Part shown: positions 8,599 to 17,179 of the stretch, piece after piece
Layout of the letters: each line of letters opens with the position of its first letter
Numbering within the stretch: the first letter of the stretch is position 1
Origin: Chengkuizengella sediminis
GTDB taxonomy: Bacteria > Bacillota > Bacilli > Paenibacillales > KCTC-33759
Length of the DNA stretch: 64,000 nucleotides
Direction of reading: 5' to 3'
Assembly: GCF_010078385.1 (NCBI RefSeq)
Contig: NZ_SIJC01000002.1
Span: 434,001 to 498,000 of the forward strand
The notes under the pieces: generated by a model
Told to the model about the DNA's origin: nothing
Database searches by the model: none
The model's input: only the letters and a program-made list of their open reading frames with translations
Made by a program: the position numbers and the translations under genes

Positions 8599-9582
8599 TT
8601 AGTCAATTGTATTTCCTTTTCCTTTGTTATCAATATTTATTTTGTTTTGATGAAATTGATTAGAACGTATGGCATTACTGTCATTTATGATGTTAATGCC
8701 AGCTCCATCATTATTCCTAACTGTATTTTTATCAACTAAATTCCCGTTCCCCTCAAGGCTAATCCCAATATTATTGTTGTTGGTTATTATATTTTGAAGA
8801 ATTCGACTTTGAGTTTCTTTTTCTTTTGAAGAAAAAACCTCTATCCCATTTTTTTTATTATATTTACTTTCATTTCCTAACAATAATGAATTTGAGTCAA
8901 CTTCAATTCCATTATCTTCATTTTGAATTGATTTATTCCAAAATAAAAAATTGAGATCTTTTTCAGAATCAAAACCATCCTCCCCATTTTTGGAAGAGGT
9001 ATTATATAAAAATATATTATATTCATTATCTGATAAAAAACCATCAAAATGGTTGCCAGTTGATATATTGTTAAATGCCAGATTATGTTTACCTTGAATA
9101 TTCACTCCACAATCTTTGTTATGATGCATTGTACACTTCATGATAAAATTATGATTTCCAAGGACAAGAATCCCATCTCTTTCATTTTGAACAGATTCAC
9201 ATTGCATAACAACATTATGATATGCACCACTTTCTATGCACACTCCATCAAATTGATTTTCTGTTAATTTAATATGGCTAAGTACATTCTCATTATGTTG
9301 AATAAAGATACCAAATCGACTGAAGTTTTGTACCGTTAAGTTTTCGATCGAAATGAAGTTAGAAGATTGTATATTAATTCCATCCATATTTGAGCCAAGA
9401 TTCGTTCCATCTATGATGGTTTTCCCTATCCCAGAACCAATGATCCGAATTCTATTTTTGCCCACTCCGATATTCACTGCTTCGTTAAATAAACCAGCTG
9501 AAATATAGATGGTATCACCTTCTATTGCTGCATTGATAGCGTCTGTAATTGAAGGTTCATCTTCAGGTACATGAATGATCAT
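8599..9582 (-). CDS. Right-handed parallel beta-helix protein (NosD/pectin-lyase fold)
   Basis: 327 aa. From about residue 30 the chain is made of short repeats with the N-x-(I/V/L) and G-(I/V)-x-(I/V) pattern of parallel beta-helix proteins (for example DGINIQSSNFISIENLTV, FGIFIQHNENVLSH, NGIEVDSNSLLL). The N-terminus resembles the periplasmic copper-binding NosD/pectin-lyase entry strand (VPEDEPSITDAINAAIEGD). There is no signal peptide, unlike most secreted members. GGAGG stands 7 nt before the ATG. No catalytic residues can be assigned, so enzymatic function is unknown; a structural surface role is equally possible. It appears to be transcribed alone. Confidence 0.75.
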   Translation of the reverse strand: MIIHVPEDEPSITDAINAAIEGDTIYISAGLFNEAVNIGVGKNRIRIIGSGIGKTIIDGTNLGSNMDGINIQSSNFISIENLTVQNFSRFGIFIQHNENVLSHIKLTENQFDGVCIESGAYHNVVMQCESVQNERDGILVLGNHNFIMKCTMHHNKDCGVNIQGKHNLAFNNISTGNHFDGFLSDNEYNIFLYNTSSKNGEDGFDSEKDLNFLFWNKSIQNEDNGIEVDSNSLLLGNESKYNKKNGIEVFSSKEKETQSRILQNIITNNNNIGISLEGNGNLVDKNTVRNNDGAGINIINDSNAIRSNQFHQNKINIDNKGKGNTID

Positions 9583-9849
9583 CGTGGACCTCCCTCTTTC
9601 ATTTTAATGAATAAAGTATAAGTGCCCCTCTGTCTTTCTCTTTCAGTTTCATCCAATCAGTGTGTTTTCTTTACACTATCACTAAATTTATTTAAATGTT
9701 GATAGTATAAGAGCAACATACGATTCTGTCTACGTCAAAGACTTGCCAATCATCGAGTTTTCTTTATTATATTCACTACATTCAAAAAGGTCTTTTTCTT
9801 TAGAAAAATGGGTGTTTGAGGAGAAGAGAATTTAAATTTTAATTAATAG
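9583..9849. other. Intergenic region between beta-helix gene and ABC operon
   Basis: Upstream region of the minus-strand beta-helix gene. It contains the inverted repeat ACTATCA (9675-9681) / TGATAGT (9700-9706). I see no open reading frame with a ribosome binding site and no promoter clear enough to call for the minus strand. Confidence 0.4.
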
Positions 9850-9891
9850 TTGACAATTGAATTGTCACTGTGTACTATGTAACTAGAACAC
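9850..9891 (+). promoter_or_regulatory. SigA promoter with two operator-like inverted repeats (gntR/ABC operon)
   Basis: TTGACA (9850-9855), a 17-nt spacer, and TACTAT (9873-9878) form a good vegetative promoter. The perfect inverted repeat TGACAAT-TGA-ATTGTCA (9851-9867) overlaps the -35 box. An imperfect repeat GTGTACTA (9870-9877) / TAGAACAC (9884-9891) overlaps the -10 box. The second is a plausible autorepression site for the YtrA-type GntR regulator encoded in the operon; the assignment is inferred from position. Confidence 0.75.
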
Positions 9892-9931
9892 TAAAACATT
9901 ATGACGTTTATATAATTGAAGGAGGATATTT

Positions 9932-10747
9932 ATGAATTCTTGGATGGGATTATTAAAAAAGGATTTTTTATTAATGAGAAATAGGTTTATGATTTTTTTA
10001 TTACTTGATTTGGTGGCATTTGGTTTAGGGTGGTATTTGCATATTCGTGAAATCGGATTTAGTAGTACTACTAATATAAATTGGGTGATGAATGAAAATG
10101 ATTTTATTAAATTTATACCACTTGCAATAGCCTTAGGTATTCACGTGTTTTTTATAGCGGATTATCTATTTACGAGTTTAAGAAAAGAAGGAAAACAATT
10201 ACATTTATGGCTTCATAGTCCACAAGCGGCGACAGTGTTATTAGGTAGTAAATTAGTGAATGGTTTCATAGCATTGATAACTTCACTAGTTTTATTGACT
10301 ATTCTTATTACGATAAATTTAATTCCATTTTTATCAGAGTTAAGTTTTTATTTAGGCGATATATCAAAATTGTTCTTTTATTTAGTAGCCCACATTGCTT
10401 ATATATCTTTAATTTTGGGTGTTAGTATTATGTTTTTCTGGACGATATACCATGGGCTAAAAAGTAGAATCGGGAAGTTGAGTATGTTGGTTCTAATTAT
10501 ATTTATCACATTATTTATATGGGGGTCTTTAAGTTTAGAATATACAGATATGTATGATCAATTGGTATTATGGGGTGAATATACGATCGAGTTTCCAGTT
10601 CTTGAGATAATAAATGACCATAGTGAAATGGATATAGAGGGAATGGGAATAAGTCATAATATAGGTGAAAACATATTTGAGGTTTTACTAGCATTACTAT
10701 TATTCGTTCTTTCAGCATGGATGATTGAGAAGAAGGTTGAGGTGTAA
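9932..10747 (+). CDS. ABC transporter permease (YtrA-type operon)
   Basis: 271 aa integral membrane protein with about six hydrophobic segments and a short cytoplasmic N-terminus (MNSWMGLLKKDFLLMRNRF), as in ABC-2-type export permeases. GGAGG stands before the ATG. It is the first gene of permease - gntR - ATPase, with 3 nt before gntR. The set resembles the Bacillus ytrABCDEF group, which responds to cell-wall antibiotics, but here only one permease and one ATPase are present. Substrate unknown. Confidence 0.85.
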   Translation: MNSWMGLLKKDFLLMRNRFMIFLLLDLVAFGLGWYLHIREIGFSSTTNINWVMNENDFIKFIPLAIALGIHVFFIADYLFTSLRKEGKQLHLWLHSPQAATVLLGSKLVNGFIALITSLVLLTILITINLIPFLSELSFYLGDISKLFFYLVAHIAYISLILGVSIMFFWTIYHGLKSRIGKLSMLVLIIFITLFIWGSLSLEYTDMYDQLVLWGEYTIEFPVLEIINDHSEMDIEGMGISHNIGENIFEVLLALLLFVLSAWMIEKKVEV

Positions 10748-10750
10748 AAA

Positions 10751-11119
10751 ATGGAGGATTTTCAAGCGACAAAACCGATTTATATGCAATTAGCAGATCG
10801 AATTAATCATAAGATTGTACGGAATGAACTACGTGCTGGTGAGAAATTAAAATCAGTTCGTGATATGGCAGTTGAATCCGGTGTGAATCCAAATACTGTA
10901 CAACGTACGTATAGTGAATTAGAGAGGATGGATATTGTGGAATCAAGAAGAGGTCAGGGGACTTTTGTAACGGAAGATAAAGGGAAACTACAACAATTAC
11001 GAGACGATTTGAAAAATGAACATATATCAAATTTCATAAATCAAATGACTGAAATGGGATTTAGTAAAAACGAGATGGTAAAGGGATTGCAAAATTACAT
11101 TCAAAAGGAGGGTGAGTAG
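10751..11119 (+). CDS. GntR-family regulator, YtrA subfamily
   Basis: 122 aa. A winged helix at about 10-75 (IYMQLADRINHKIVRNELRAGEKL, VNPNTVQRTYSELE, RRGQGTFV) is followed by a short helical tail instead of a large effector domain; this is the YtrA subfamily layout, usually a repressor of its own ABC operon. It lies between the permease and the ATPase genes, and operator-like repeats overlap the operon promoter at 9850-9891. GAGGTG precedes the ATG. The inducing signal is not apparent. Confidence 0.9.
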   Translation: MEDFQATKPIYMQLADRINHKIVRNELRAGEKLKSVRDMAVESGVNPNTVQRTYSELERMDIVESRRGQGTFVTEDKGKLQQLRDDLKNEHISNFINQMTEMGFSKNEMVKGLQNYIQKEGE

Positions 11120-11120
11120 G

Positions 11121-11822
11121 ATGATTACTTTTGAAAATGTTTCAAAAAGTTATTTAACACAAATAGCACTGAAAAATGTCGATTTAACTTTACCTAAAGG
11201 GAAAATTATCGGAATTATCGGTGAAAATGGAAGCGGAAAGTCAACCATGTTGAAATTGATGGCTGGATTAATTCGTCCTACAAAAGGTTTAGTTAAAGTC
11301 AATGATATTCCATCCAACCGAAGAATCAGTGAAGTTGTCACTTATTTATCTGAACTTGACGCGTATTACGCTATGTACACAGTAAAACAAACGATAGATT
11401 TCTTTTCTACTCAATTTAGGGATTTTGATATAGATAAAGCATATACAATTATGGGGTTTATGAAATTAAATCCAGAGCAAAAGGTGAAAAATTTATCTAA
11501 AGGGAATCGTGGACGTTTAAAGATCGTATTATCACTAGCACGTGATGTTCCATATATTATGTTGGATGAACCATTTTCAGGACTAGATCCCATGGTACGG
11601 GACTCAGTAGTAAAAGGTTTGCTTTCATATATTGATTTAGATAAACAAACGGTAATTATTACAACACATGAAATTCAAGAAGTAGAGGCACTTTTGGATA
11701 CGATTGTTGTGATACGAAATGGTCAAATTATCGATACAAAGGAAGTAGAGGAGTTACACGAACAAGAGCAAATGAGTGTAGTGGAATGGTTGAAAAAGGT
11801 GTATGAGGCTTCTCCTGCATAA
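11121..11822 (+). CDS. ABC transporter ATP-binding protein
   Basis: 233 aa. Walker A GENGSGKST (about 34-42), signature NLSKGNRGRLKI, Walker B YIMLDEPFSGLDP and the switch histidine in TTHEIQE are all present, so the ATPase should be active. The chain opens at a GTG at 11112, but that codon directly abuts the ribosome binding site AAAGGAGG (11104-11111); the ATG at 11121 is correctly spaced and is used here. It lies directly after gntR and should energise the permease encoded at the head of the operon. Confidence 0.92.
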   Translation: MITFENVSKSYLTQIALKNVDLTLPKGKIIGIIGENGSGKSTMLKLMAGLIRPTKGLVKVNDIPSNRRISEVVTYLSELDAYYAMYTVKQTIDFFSTQFRDFDIDKAYTIMGFMKLNPEQKVKNLSKGNRGRLKIVLSLARDVPYIMLDEPFSGLDPMVRDSVVKGLLSYIDLDKQTVIITTHEIQEVEALLDTIVVIRNGQIIDTKEVEELHEQEQMSVVEWLKKVYEASPA

Positions 11823-11900
11823 TTTAAATACTAAAAGGCAAAATCTAAAATGGGGATGGTTATGATCATCTCCATTTGATAAGAAAGAAAGGTGATTAGA

Positions 11901-12041
11901 TTGAGCTTATATAAGCTAGTTTTGAGAAATTTTCATTGGTTTGGATCTTTAATAAGTTTGATTACAGGTACGATGATATTACTCTATTACATATTTATAC
12001 TGATCGATCAACTATTTGTAATTGTATTTATAATTAGGTAA
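11901..12041 (+). CDS. Small hydrophobic protein (46 aa), possible membrane peptide
   Basis: A TTG-initiated frame with AAGGTGA just upstream encodes MSLYKLVLRNFHWFGSL followed by a hydrophobic stretch rich in Ile, Leu and Phe. It lies 78 nt after the ATPase gene on the same strand. It may be a small subunit of the ABC system or the 5' remnant of a lost permease (N-termini like LYKLVLRNF are common in FtsX-like permeases). Too short for family assignment. The rest of the gap to 12260 shows nothing I can name. Confidence 0.4.
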   Translation: MSLYKLVLRNFHWFGSLISLITGTMILLYYIFILIDQLFVIVFIIR

Positions 12042-12260
12042 TAAAGGTTAGAAAATTCGATTACTATTAATGAAGGTATATTTGTTCGGAGGGAGTCATC
12101 ATTTCCTTCCTGAAGTTTAGATTATTTTCATGACCATAGAAATCATGGAATACATACGCTGCAGGTTTTTTCTGAGCTAATTTGCAAATGGAATAAAGAA
12201 TTAGTAAGATAAAACAACATACTTACTTACGTTTTTACAATGATCTAAGGAGGATGAACT

Positions 12261-13040
12261 TTGAAATCGTCACGTTTATTATGGTCTGTTATTTTAACAG
12301 TGGCTTTATTAACAACCTTAATTTTTATTTATGGATTTGTGAATGCAATTCAAACGGTGGTATATCCTGGTGGTTCAAATTTGACAACTCCTGAAGAGGA
12401 GTTTATAGAAGATATATCTCCATCTGATGAGGAGATTGTAATTTTGTCCTTAGGTGACTCATTAACAGAGGGTACTGGAGATAAAACGCAAAATGGGTAT
12501 GTTGGTGTAGTGAGAGAGTTATTAGAAGAAAAAGAAAACAAACCAGTGTATTTACGACCATTTGCTGTTGATGGTTACACAACAGATCAATTGTTAGATT
12601 TTATCATGACTCAAAGTGGTACAAGAACCACAATCAAAGAAGCAAATTTAATACTTATGACAATTGGTGGGAATGATATGTTTTCACCTGGTAATGAAAT
12701 TATTATAGATTCTGCTCGTGAATCTATGTCTCCCGCACTTGAAAACTTAAAAAAGATATTTTCAGAAATCCATACTTTAAATTCAGAGGCAGATATTATT
12801 TACGTAGGGTTATTTAATCCTTTTACTGAGATTGATGAGGATGGGGAGATATCTTTATTTGTTCAAGAATGGAACAATGAAGTATTTAAAATCACAACGG
12901 GATATAAACAAGCTTTATTTATTCCTACCTATGATTTATTTTATAAAAACACCAAAAACTATTTATCTTCTGACGTTTATCATCCAAACGAAGAAGGATA
13001 TAAACGGATAGGAGAAAGAATTGTGAATGCCTTGCAATAA
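12261..13040 (+). CDS. SGNH/GDSL-family lipase or esterase, membrane-anchored
   Basis: 259 aa. One N-terminal hydrophobic segment (about 5-28) serves as signal peptide or anchor. The SGNH blocks are present: block I LSLGDSLTEGTG with the nucleophilic serine, block III TIGGNDMF, and block V DVYHPNEEGY with the catalytic Asp and His. The start is TTG with AGGAGG 7 nt upstream. It resembles the extracytoplasmic YpmR/LipC-type hydrolases of Bacillus, but the substrate cannot be told. It precedes an ABC transporter pair on the same strand with a 51-nt gap. Confidence 0.85.
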   Translation: MKSSRLLWSVILTVALLTTLIFIYGFVNAIQTVVYPGGSNLTTPEEEFIEDISPSDEEIVILSLGDSLTEGTGDKTQNGYVGVVRELLEEKENKPVYLRPFAVDGYTTDQLLDFIMTQSGTRTTIKEANLILMTIGGNDMFSPGNEIIIDSARESMSPALENLKKIFSEIHTLNSEADIIYVGLFNPFTEIDEDGEISLFVQEWNNEVFKITTGYKQALFIPTYDLFYKNTKNYLSSDVYHPNEEGYKRIGERIVNALQ

Positions 13041-13091
13041 TGTGTTTTTCATACATATTTTCATCATTTTCTATGATTGGAGGTTCGAGTG

Positions 13092-14048
13092 ATGGGAGTA
13101 ACAGAAAAAATACCTGTATTATCAGTAAAACATTTAAAGAAAAAAATAAATAAAAAGTGGATTATAAAAGACATCTCTTTTGATATTTATGAAGGTCAAA
13201 TTTTCGGTTTTTTAGGACCCAATGGCTCGGGAAAAACGACTACAATTAGAATGTTGGTAGATTTAATTAGTCCCACAGAAGGTTCAGTATTTGTATGTGG
13301 AAAAAATGTACAAACCGAACACGATGAAGCTTTAAAAAATGTTGGTTGTATTGTTGAAAACCCAGAACTATATTCCTATTTAACAGGTTGGGAAAATCTA
13401 GAACATTTCGCGGCTATGCTGCCGAATATATCACAGCAAAGAATTCAAGAGGTAGTTGAAATTGTAGGTATGGATCAGCGTATTCATGATAAAGTAAAAA
13501 CATATTCACTTGGCATGAGACAAAGATTAGGTATAGCTCAAGCTTTACTAGGAAAACCCAAACTTCTGATTTTAGATGAACCTACAAATGGACTAGATCC
13601 TCAAGGAATTAAAGAATTACGGATTTTTATTCGAAATTTGGCTAAAGAAGGGTTGAGCCTTTTTATATCAAGTCATTTATTAAGTGAAATTCAACTGATG
13701 TGTGATCGAGTAGCCATTATTAGAAAGGGTGAAGTGATTGCGGTCGGGAATGTGGATGAACTGCTTGAACAATCCAACAGTACAGTATTATGGGGAATAT
13801 CTCCTGTAGAACAAGGGAAAAAGGTATTGCAATCATATCAATCCATTGAACTAACACAATTTGACGATATGGAAATAGATTCATCTTCTTCCTCACATAC
13901 CGTTGCAACGCTAATGAATCCTGACGAAATTTCTAAAGTAAACGAACAGATGGTCAAATCAGGTGTACAAGTGACTACCATTGAAATCAAAAAACCATCA
14001 TTAGAAGAAATGTTTTTAACATTAACGGAGGGGGAGAAAATTGACTAA
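13092..14048 (+). CDS. ABC-2 transporter ATP-binding protein
   Basis: 318 aa. Walker A GPNGSGKTTT (about 42-51), signature YSLGMRQRLGIAQALL, Walker B LLILDEPTNGLDPQG and the switch histidine in SSHLLSE are intact. A C-terminal extension of about 90 residues follows, as in ABC-2 export/antibiotic-resistance ATPases. TTGGAGG stands 8 nt before the ATG at 13092; an upstream in-frame TTG at 13077 overlaps that site and is unlikely. It overlaps the permease gene by 8 nt. Confidence 0.92.
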   Translation: MGVTEKIPVLSVKHLKKKINKKWIIKDISFDIYEGQIFGFLGPNGSGKTTTIRMLVDLISPTEGSVFVCGKNVQTEHDEALKNVGCIVENPELYSYLTGWENLEHFAAMLPNISQQRIQEVVEIVGMDQRIHDKVKTYSLGMRQRLGIAQALLGKPKLLILDEPTNGLDPQGIKELRIFIRNLAKEGLSLFISSHLLSEIQLMCDRVAIIRKGEVIAVGNVDELLEQSNSTVLWGISPVEQGKKVLQSYQSIELTQFDDMEIDSSSSSHTVATLMNPDEISKVNEQMVKSGVQVTTIEIKKPSLEEMFLTLTEGEKID

Positions 14049-15033
14049 TATATACCCTTTAGTTCGTAACGAAGTACTGAAAATATGGAAGAAAAAAAGA
14101 TTCTTCGTCATCGTGCTCATTTTGGTCGTACTCATACCTATTTTTACTTACGCTCAACTACGTGTTGCTTTAAATGTTCAGAAACAAATGGGAACAGAGG
14201 ACTGGCGAATCGTTGTTCAACAGCAAATCCAAGATTATGAAAATCGTGTGAGCAGCCCTAGAATGCAAGAAGAGTGGAAGCGGTGGTACACAGTTGAGAT
14301 TCAACGGTTACAGCTTCATTTGGATCAAAATATAGATCCAAATTCTCCGAATGGAGTCACATTTACAAATCAATTTGTTGCCAATTCAGTAGGTTTGTTT
14401 TTGCCTCTTTTGGTACTTGTCATTGCTGCAGATTTAGTCGCAGGTGAGCATTCTTCAGGAACGATAAAGTTGTTATTAACTAGACCTACAAAAAGGTGGA
14501 AGGTGTTATTAAGTAAATACATAGCTTTAACACTATATGTCTCGATTACTGTTTTATTGTTAGCCGTAATGAGTTATCTCATTTCAGGTCTTGTATTTGG
14601 TTTCAATGGGTGGATGCAGCCAGTATTAACTGGATTTGAAGTGATTGGATCAGAATTGAATTTAAATAATATTAACATTATTCCGCAATGGAAATTCCTA
14701 GTGATGGAATTAGGATTAGCATGGTTTTCATCTTTAGTTGTAGCTTGTTTGGCTATGATGGTATCCGTATTAGTTAGAAGTATTGCTGCTGGAATGGGAA
14801 TCATGTTAGCTACATTGATTGCGGGTACGATTTTAACAAATATGGTATCTTCTTGGGAAAGTGCGAAATATTTTTTCATGGTGAATTTACAAACAGTTAC
14901 TTACTTATCAGGTGCAGTACCACCGATTCAAGGTCTAACTCTTTCATTTTCTCTCATTAACTTAAGTGTATGGACGTTAATCTCGATCGTTGTCGCTTTT
15001 GTTGTCTTTACGAAACGAGATATATTAAATTAA
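14041..15033 (+). CDS. ABC-2 transporter permease
   Basis: 330 aa. A first transmembrane segment (about 20-40) is followed by an outside loop of about 80 residues and then five more hydrophobic segments; the AADLVAGEHSSGTIKLLLTRP segment is typical of ABC-2 permeases. It starts at a TTG preceded by GGAGGGGG and overlaps the end of the ATPase gene by 8 nt, indicating translational coupling. Together they form a two-component exporter of unknown cargo. A hairpin with a T-run follows. Confidence 0.9.
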   Translation: MTNIYPLVRNEVLKIWKKKRFFVIVLILVVLIPIFTYAQLRVALNVQKQMGTEDWRIVVQQQIQDYENRVSSPRMQEEWKRWYTVEIQRLQLHLDQNIDPNSPNGVTFTNQFVANSVGLFLPLLVLVIAADLVAGEHSSGTIKLLLTRPTKRWKVLLSKYIALTLYVSITVLLLAVMSYLISGLVFGFNGWMQPVLTGFEVIGSELNLNNINIIPQWKFLVMELGLAWFSSLVVACLAMMVSVLVRSIAAGMGIMLATLIAGTILTNMVSSWESAKYFFMVNLQTVTYLSGAVPPIQGLTLSFSLINLSVWTLISIVVAFVVFTKRDILN

Positions 15034-15076
15034 TGATAATCTGTAATAGCGTATTTTCAAATAAAATTGAGAACAT

Positions 15077-15120
15077 AAAACAAGCGAGACAAGAAGTCTG
15101 GTATATGATCTTGTTTTTTT
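15077..15120 (+). terminator. Terminator after ABC-2 operon
   Basis: AAAACAAG (15077-15084) pairs with CTTGTTTT (15110-15117), with a small nested stem AGAC/GTCT and a run of seven T. It lies just before the parE promoter. Confidence 0.65.
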
Positions 15121-15147
15121 CTCGATTCAACAAAAAATTTAATTTCA

Positions 15148-15156
15148 TGGTATAAT
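15148..15156 (+). promoter_or_regulatory. Extended -10 promoter of parE-parC
   Basis: TGGTATAAT is an extended -10 element (TG-N-TATAAT) about 43 nt before the chosen parE start. The -35 region (TTCAAC at 15126-15131) is weak, as is common for extended -10 promoters. Confidence 0.6.
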
Positions 15157-15198
15157 GCTAAATAGCGTTTGAAGTAATTGGCAAGGAGGCGACAGATT

Positions 15199-17169
15199 TT
15201 GAAACAAATCGATTTATTTTCGGAGCCAAAAGAAAAAAAACAAACTGAATATGGCGCGGATGATATACAAGTATTGGAAGGGCTAGTTGCCGTCCGTAAA
15301 AGACCAGGAATGTACATAGGAAATACAGGCAATTCAGGACTTCATCACTTAGTTTGGGAGATCGTGGATAACGCGGTAGACGAACATCTTGCAAAATTTT
15401 GTGATCAAATAGATATAACAATACATAAAGATGAATCAATCACAGTTTTTGACCATGGACGAGGCATTCCCACGGATATGCACAAAACAGGTATTCCAAC
15501 ACCTCAAGTTGTATTTACAATTTTACATGCAGGTGGAAAGTTTGGAGGCTCAGGATATAAAAAATCTGGTGGTCTTCATGGTGTAGGTGCATCCGTTACA
15601 AATGCATTATCTGAATGGTTGGAAGTTGAAATATATCGTGATGGAAAAATACATAAACAGCGTTATGAATATTGGGTAGATAAAGAAGGAAAAGAGCACG
15701 TTGGAGAGCCTGTCACTCAATTAGAAGTGACCGGTAATACACGCAGAACAGGGACAAAGATTACCTTTAAACCAGATCAAAAGGTTTTTAAAAACGGAAT
15801 TCATATTCAATACGATACATTAGCTGAACGTTTACAGGAAATTTCATTTTTAAATTCCGGATTAAAAATAAATTTAAATGATGAACGTACAAACGAAGAA
15901 GTTACATATGAGTATAACGGTGGGGCAAAACAATTTGTTGAATATTTAAATGAAAATAAATCTGTTTTACATGATGTCATTCATTTTCATGGAGATAAAG
16001 ATGATATCGAAGTTGAGATTGCCATTCAATACAACGACGGTTTTACTGAAACCATTGCCTCATATGTGAACTCGATTCCTACTCGTGGTGGAGGAACTCA
16101 TGAAACAGGGTTTAAAACTGCATATACAAGGATCATGAATGAATATGCTCGAAAATCTGGTTTGTTGAAAGAAAAGGATAAAAACCTAGAGGGTTCAGAT
16201 TTACGAGAAGGTCTAATGGTCGTTATCAACATTAAAATGGGTGACGTAGAATTCGTAGGTCAAACGAAGGATCAACTAGGTAGCAGCTCTGCTAGAAGTG
16301 CAACTGATGCTGTTGTAACAGAGAATATGGCCGTTTTTCTTGAAGAGAATCCTAAGGTTTCACAATTGCTGATCAAAAAATCTGTCCAAGCTGCAAAGGC
16401 AAGAGCTGCTGCAAGAAAAGCAAGGGAAGATGTTCGATCTGGGAAAAAAGGAAGAAGCCAAAGCTCTAATTTAGGTGGAAAGTTAACTCCTGCACAATCG
16501 AAAGATTATTCTCGTAATGAAATCTTTATCGTTGAGGGAGACTCCGCTGGAGGGTCTGCGAAACAAGGTAGAGATTCAAAACATCAAGCCATTTTACCGT
16601 TAAAAGGGAAACCGATGAACCCTGAAAAGGCAAAACTTGCAGATATATTAAAAAATGAAGAGTACCGAGCCATCATCGCTGCTATTGGAGCGGGAGTAGG
16701 ACCTGACTTTGAACTGGAAGAATGCAATTATAATAAAATTATAATCATGACGGATGCAGATACGGATGGTGCACATATTCAAGTATTACTTCTTACGTTT
16801 TTTTATCGTTACATGAAACCTCTTGTTGATGCGGGGAGAGTGTTTATCGCACAACCTCCTTTATTTAAAGTGACTAAAAAGGGAAGAAAAGCTTCTATGA
16901 AATATGCTTGGACTGAGGAACAGTTACAAGTCACATTAAAGGAATATGGGAAAAATGTTGAACTGCAAAGATATAAAGGTTTAGGTGAAATGAATCCAGA
17001 TCAACTATGGGAAACAACAATGGATCCTACATTAAGAACCTTGTTACAGGTGCAAATTGAAGATGCTGCCATGGCAGAAAAAAGAGTTTCCACTTTAATG
17101 GGGGATAAAGTAGACCCAAGAAAAAGATGGATTATTGAAAATGTAGACTTTACGAAGTTTGATGAATAG
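15199..17169 (+). CDS. parE: DNA topoisomerase IV subunit B
   Basis: 656 aa ATPase subunit of topoisomerase IV, which decatenates sister chromosomes. The GHKL ATPase part shows [17 protein letters not shown] and [21 protein letters not shown]; the TOPRIM part shows [15 protein letters not shown] near 446 and [10 protein letters not shown] near 518. The frame is open from a TTG at 15178, but AAGGAGG (15183-15189) lies 9 nt before the TTG at 15199, which I use. The gene is followed by parC at 10 nt, and the location away from dnaA-recF genes also favours ParE over GyrB. Confidence 0.93.
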   Translation: MKQIDLFSEPKEKKQTEYGADDIQVLEGLVAVRKRPGMYIGNTGNSGLHHLVWEIVDNAVDEHLAKFCDQIDITIHKDESITVFDHGRGIPTDMHKTGIPTPQVVFTILHAGGKFGGSGYKKSGGLHGVGASVTNALSEWLEVEIYRDGKIHKQRYEYWVDKEGKEHVGEPVTQLEVTGNTRRTGTKITFKPDQKVFKNGIHIQYDTLAERLQEISFLNSGLKINLNDERTNEEVTYEYNGGAKQFVEYLNENKSVLHDVIHFHGDKDDIEVEIAIQYNDGFTETIASYVNSIPTRGGGTHETGFKTAYTRIMNEYARKSGLLKEKDKNLEGSDLREGLMVVINIKMGDVEFVGQTKDQLGSSSARSATDAVVTENMAVFLEENPKVSQLLIKKSVQAAKARAAARKAREDVRSGKKGRSQSSNLGGKLTPAQSKDYSRNEIFIVEGDSAGGSAKQGRDSKHQAILPLKGKPMNPEKAKLADILKNEEYRAIIAAIGAGVGPDFELEECNYNKIIIMTDADTDGAHIQVLLLTFFYRYMKPLVDAGRVFIAQPPLFKVTKKGRKASMKYAWTEEQLQVTLKEYGKNVELQRYKGLGEMNPDQLWETTMDPTLRTLLQVQIEDAAMAEKRVSTLMGDKVDPRKRWIIENVDFTKFDE

Positions 17170-17179
17170 AGGGGATAAC

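Noticed and set aside
14574..14879. 101-aa minus-strand ORF inside the ABC-2 permease
   Set aside because: Antisense shadow of a hydrophobic gene.
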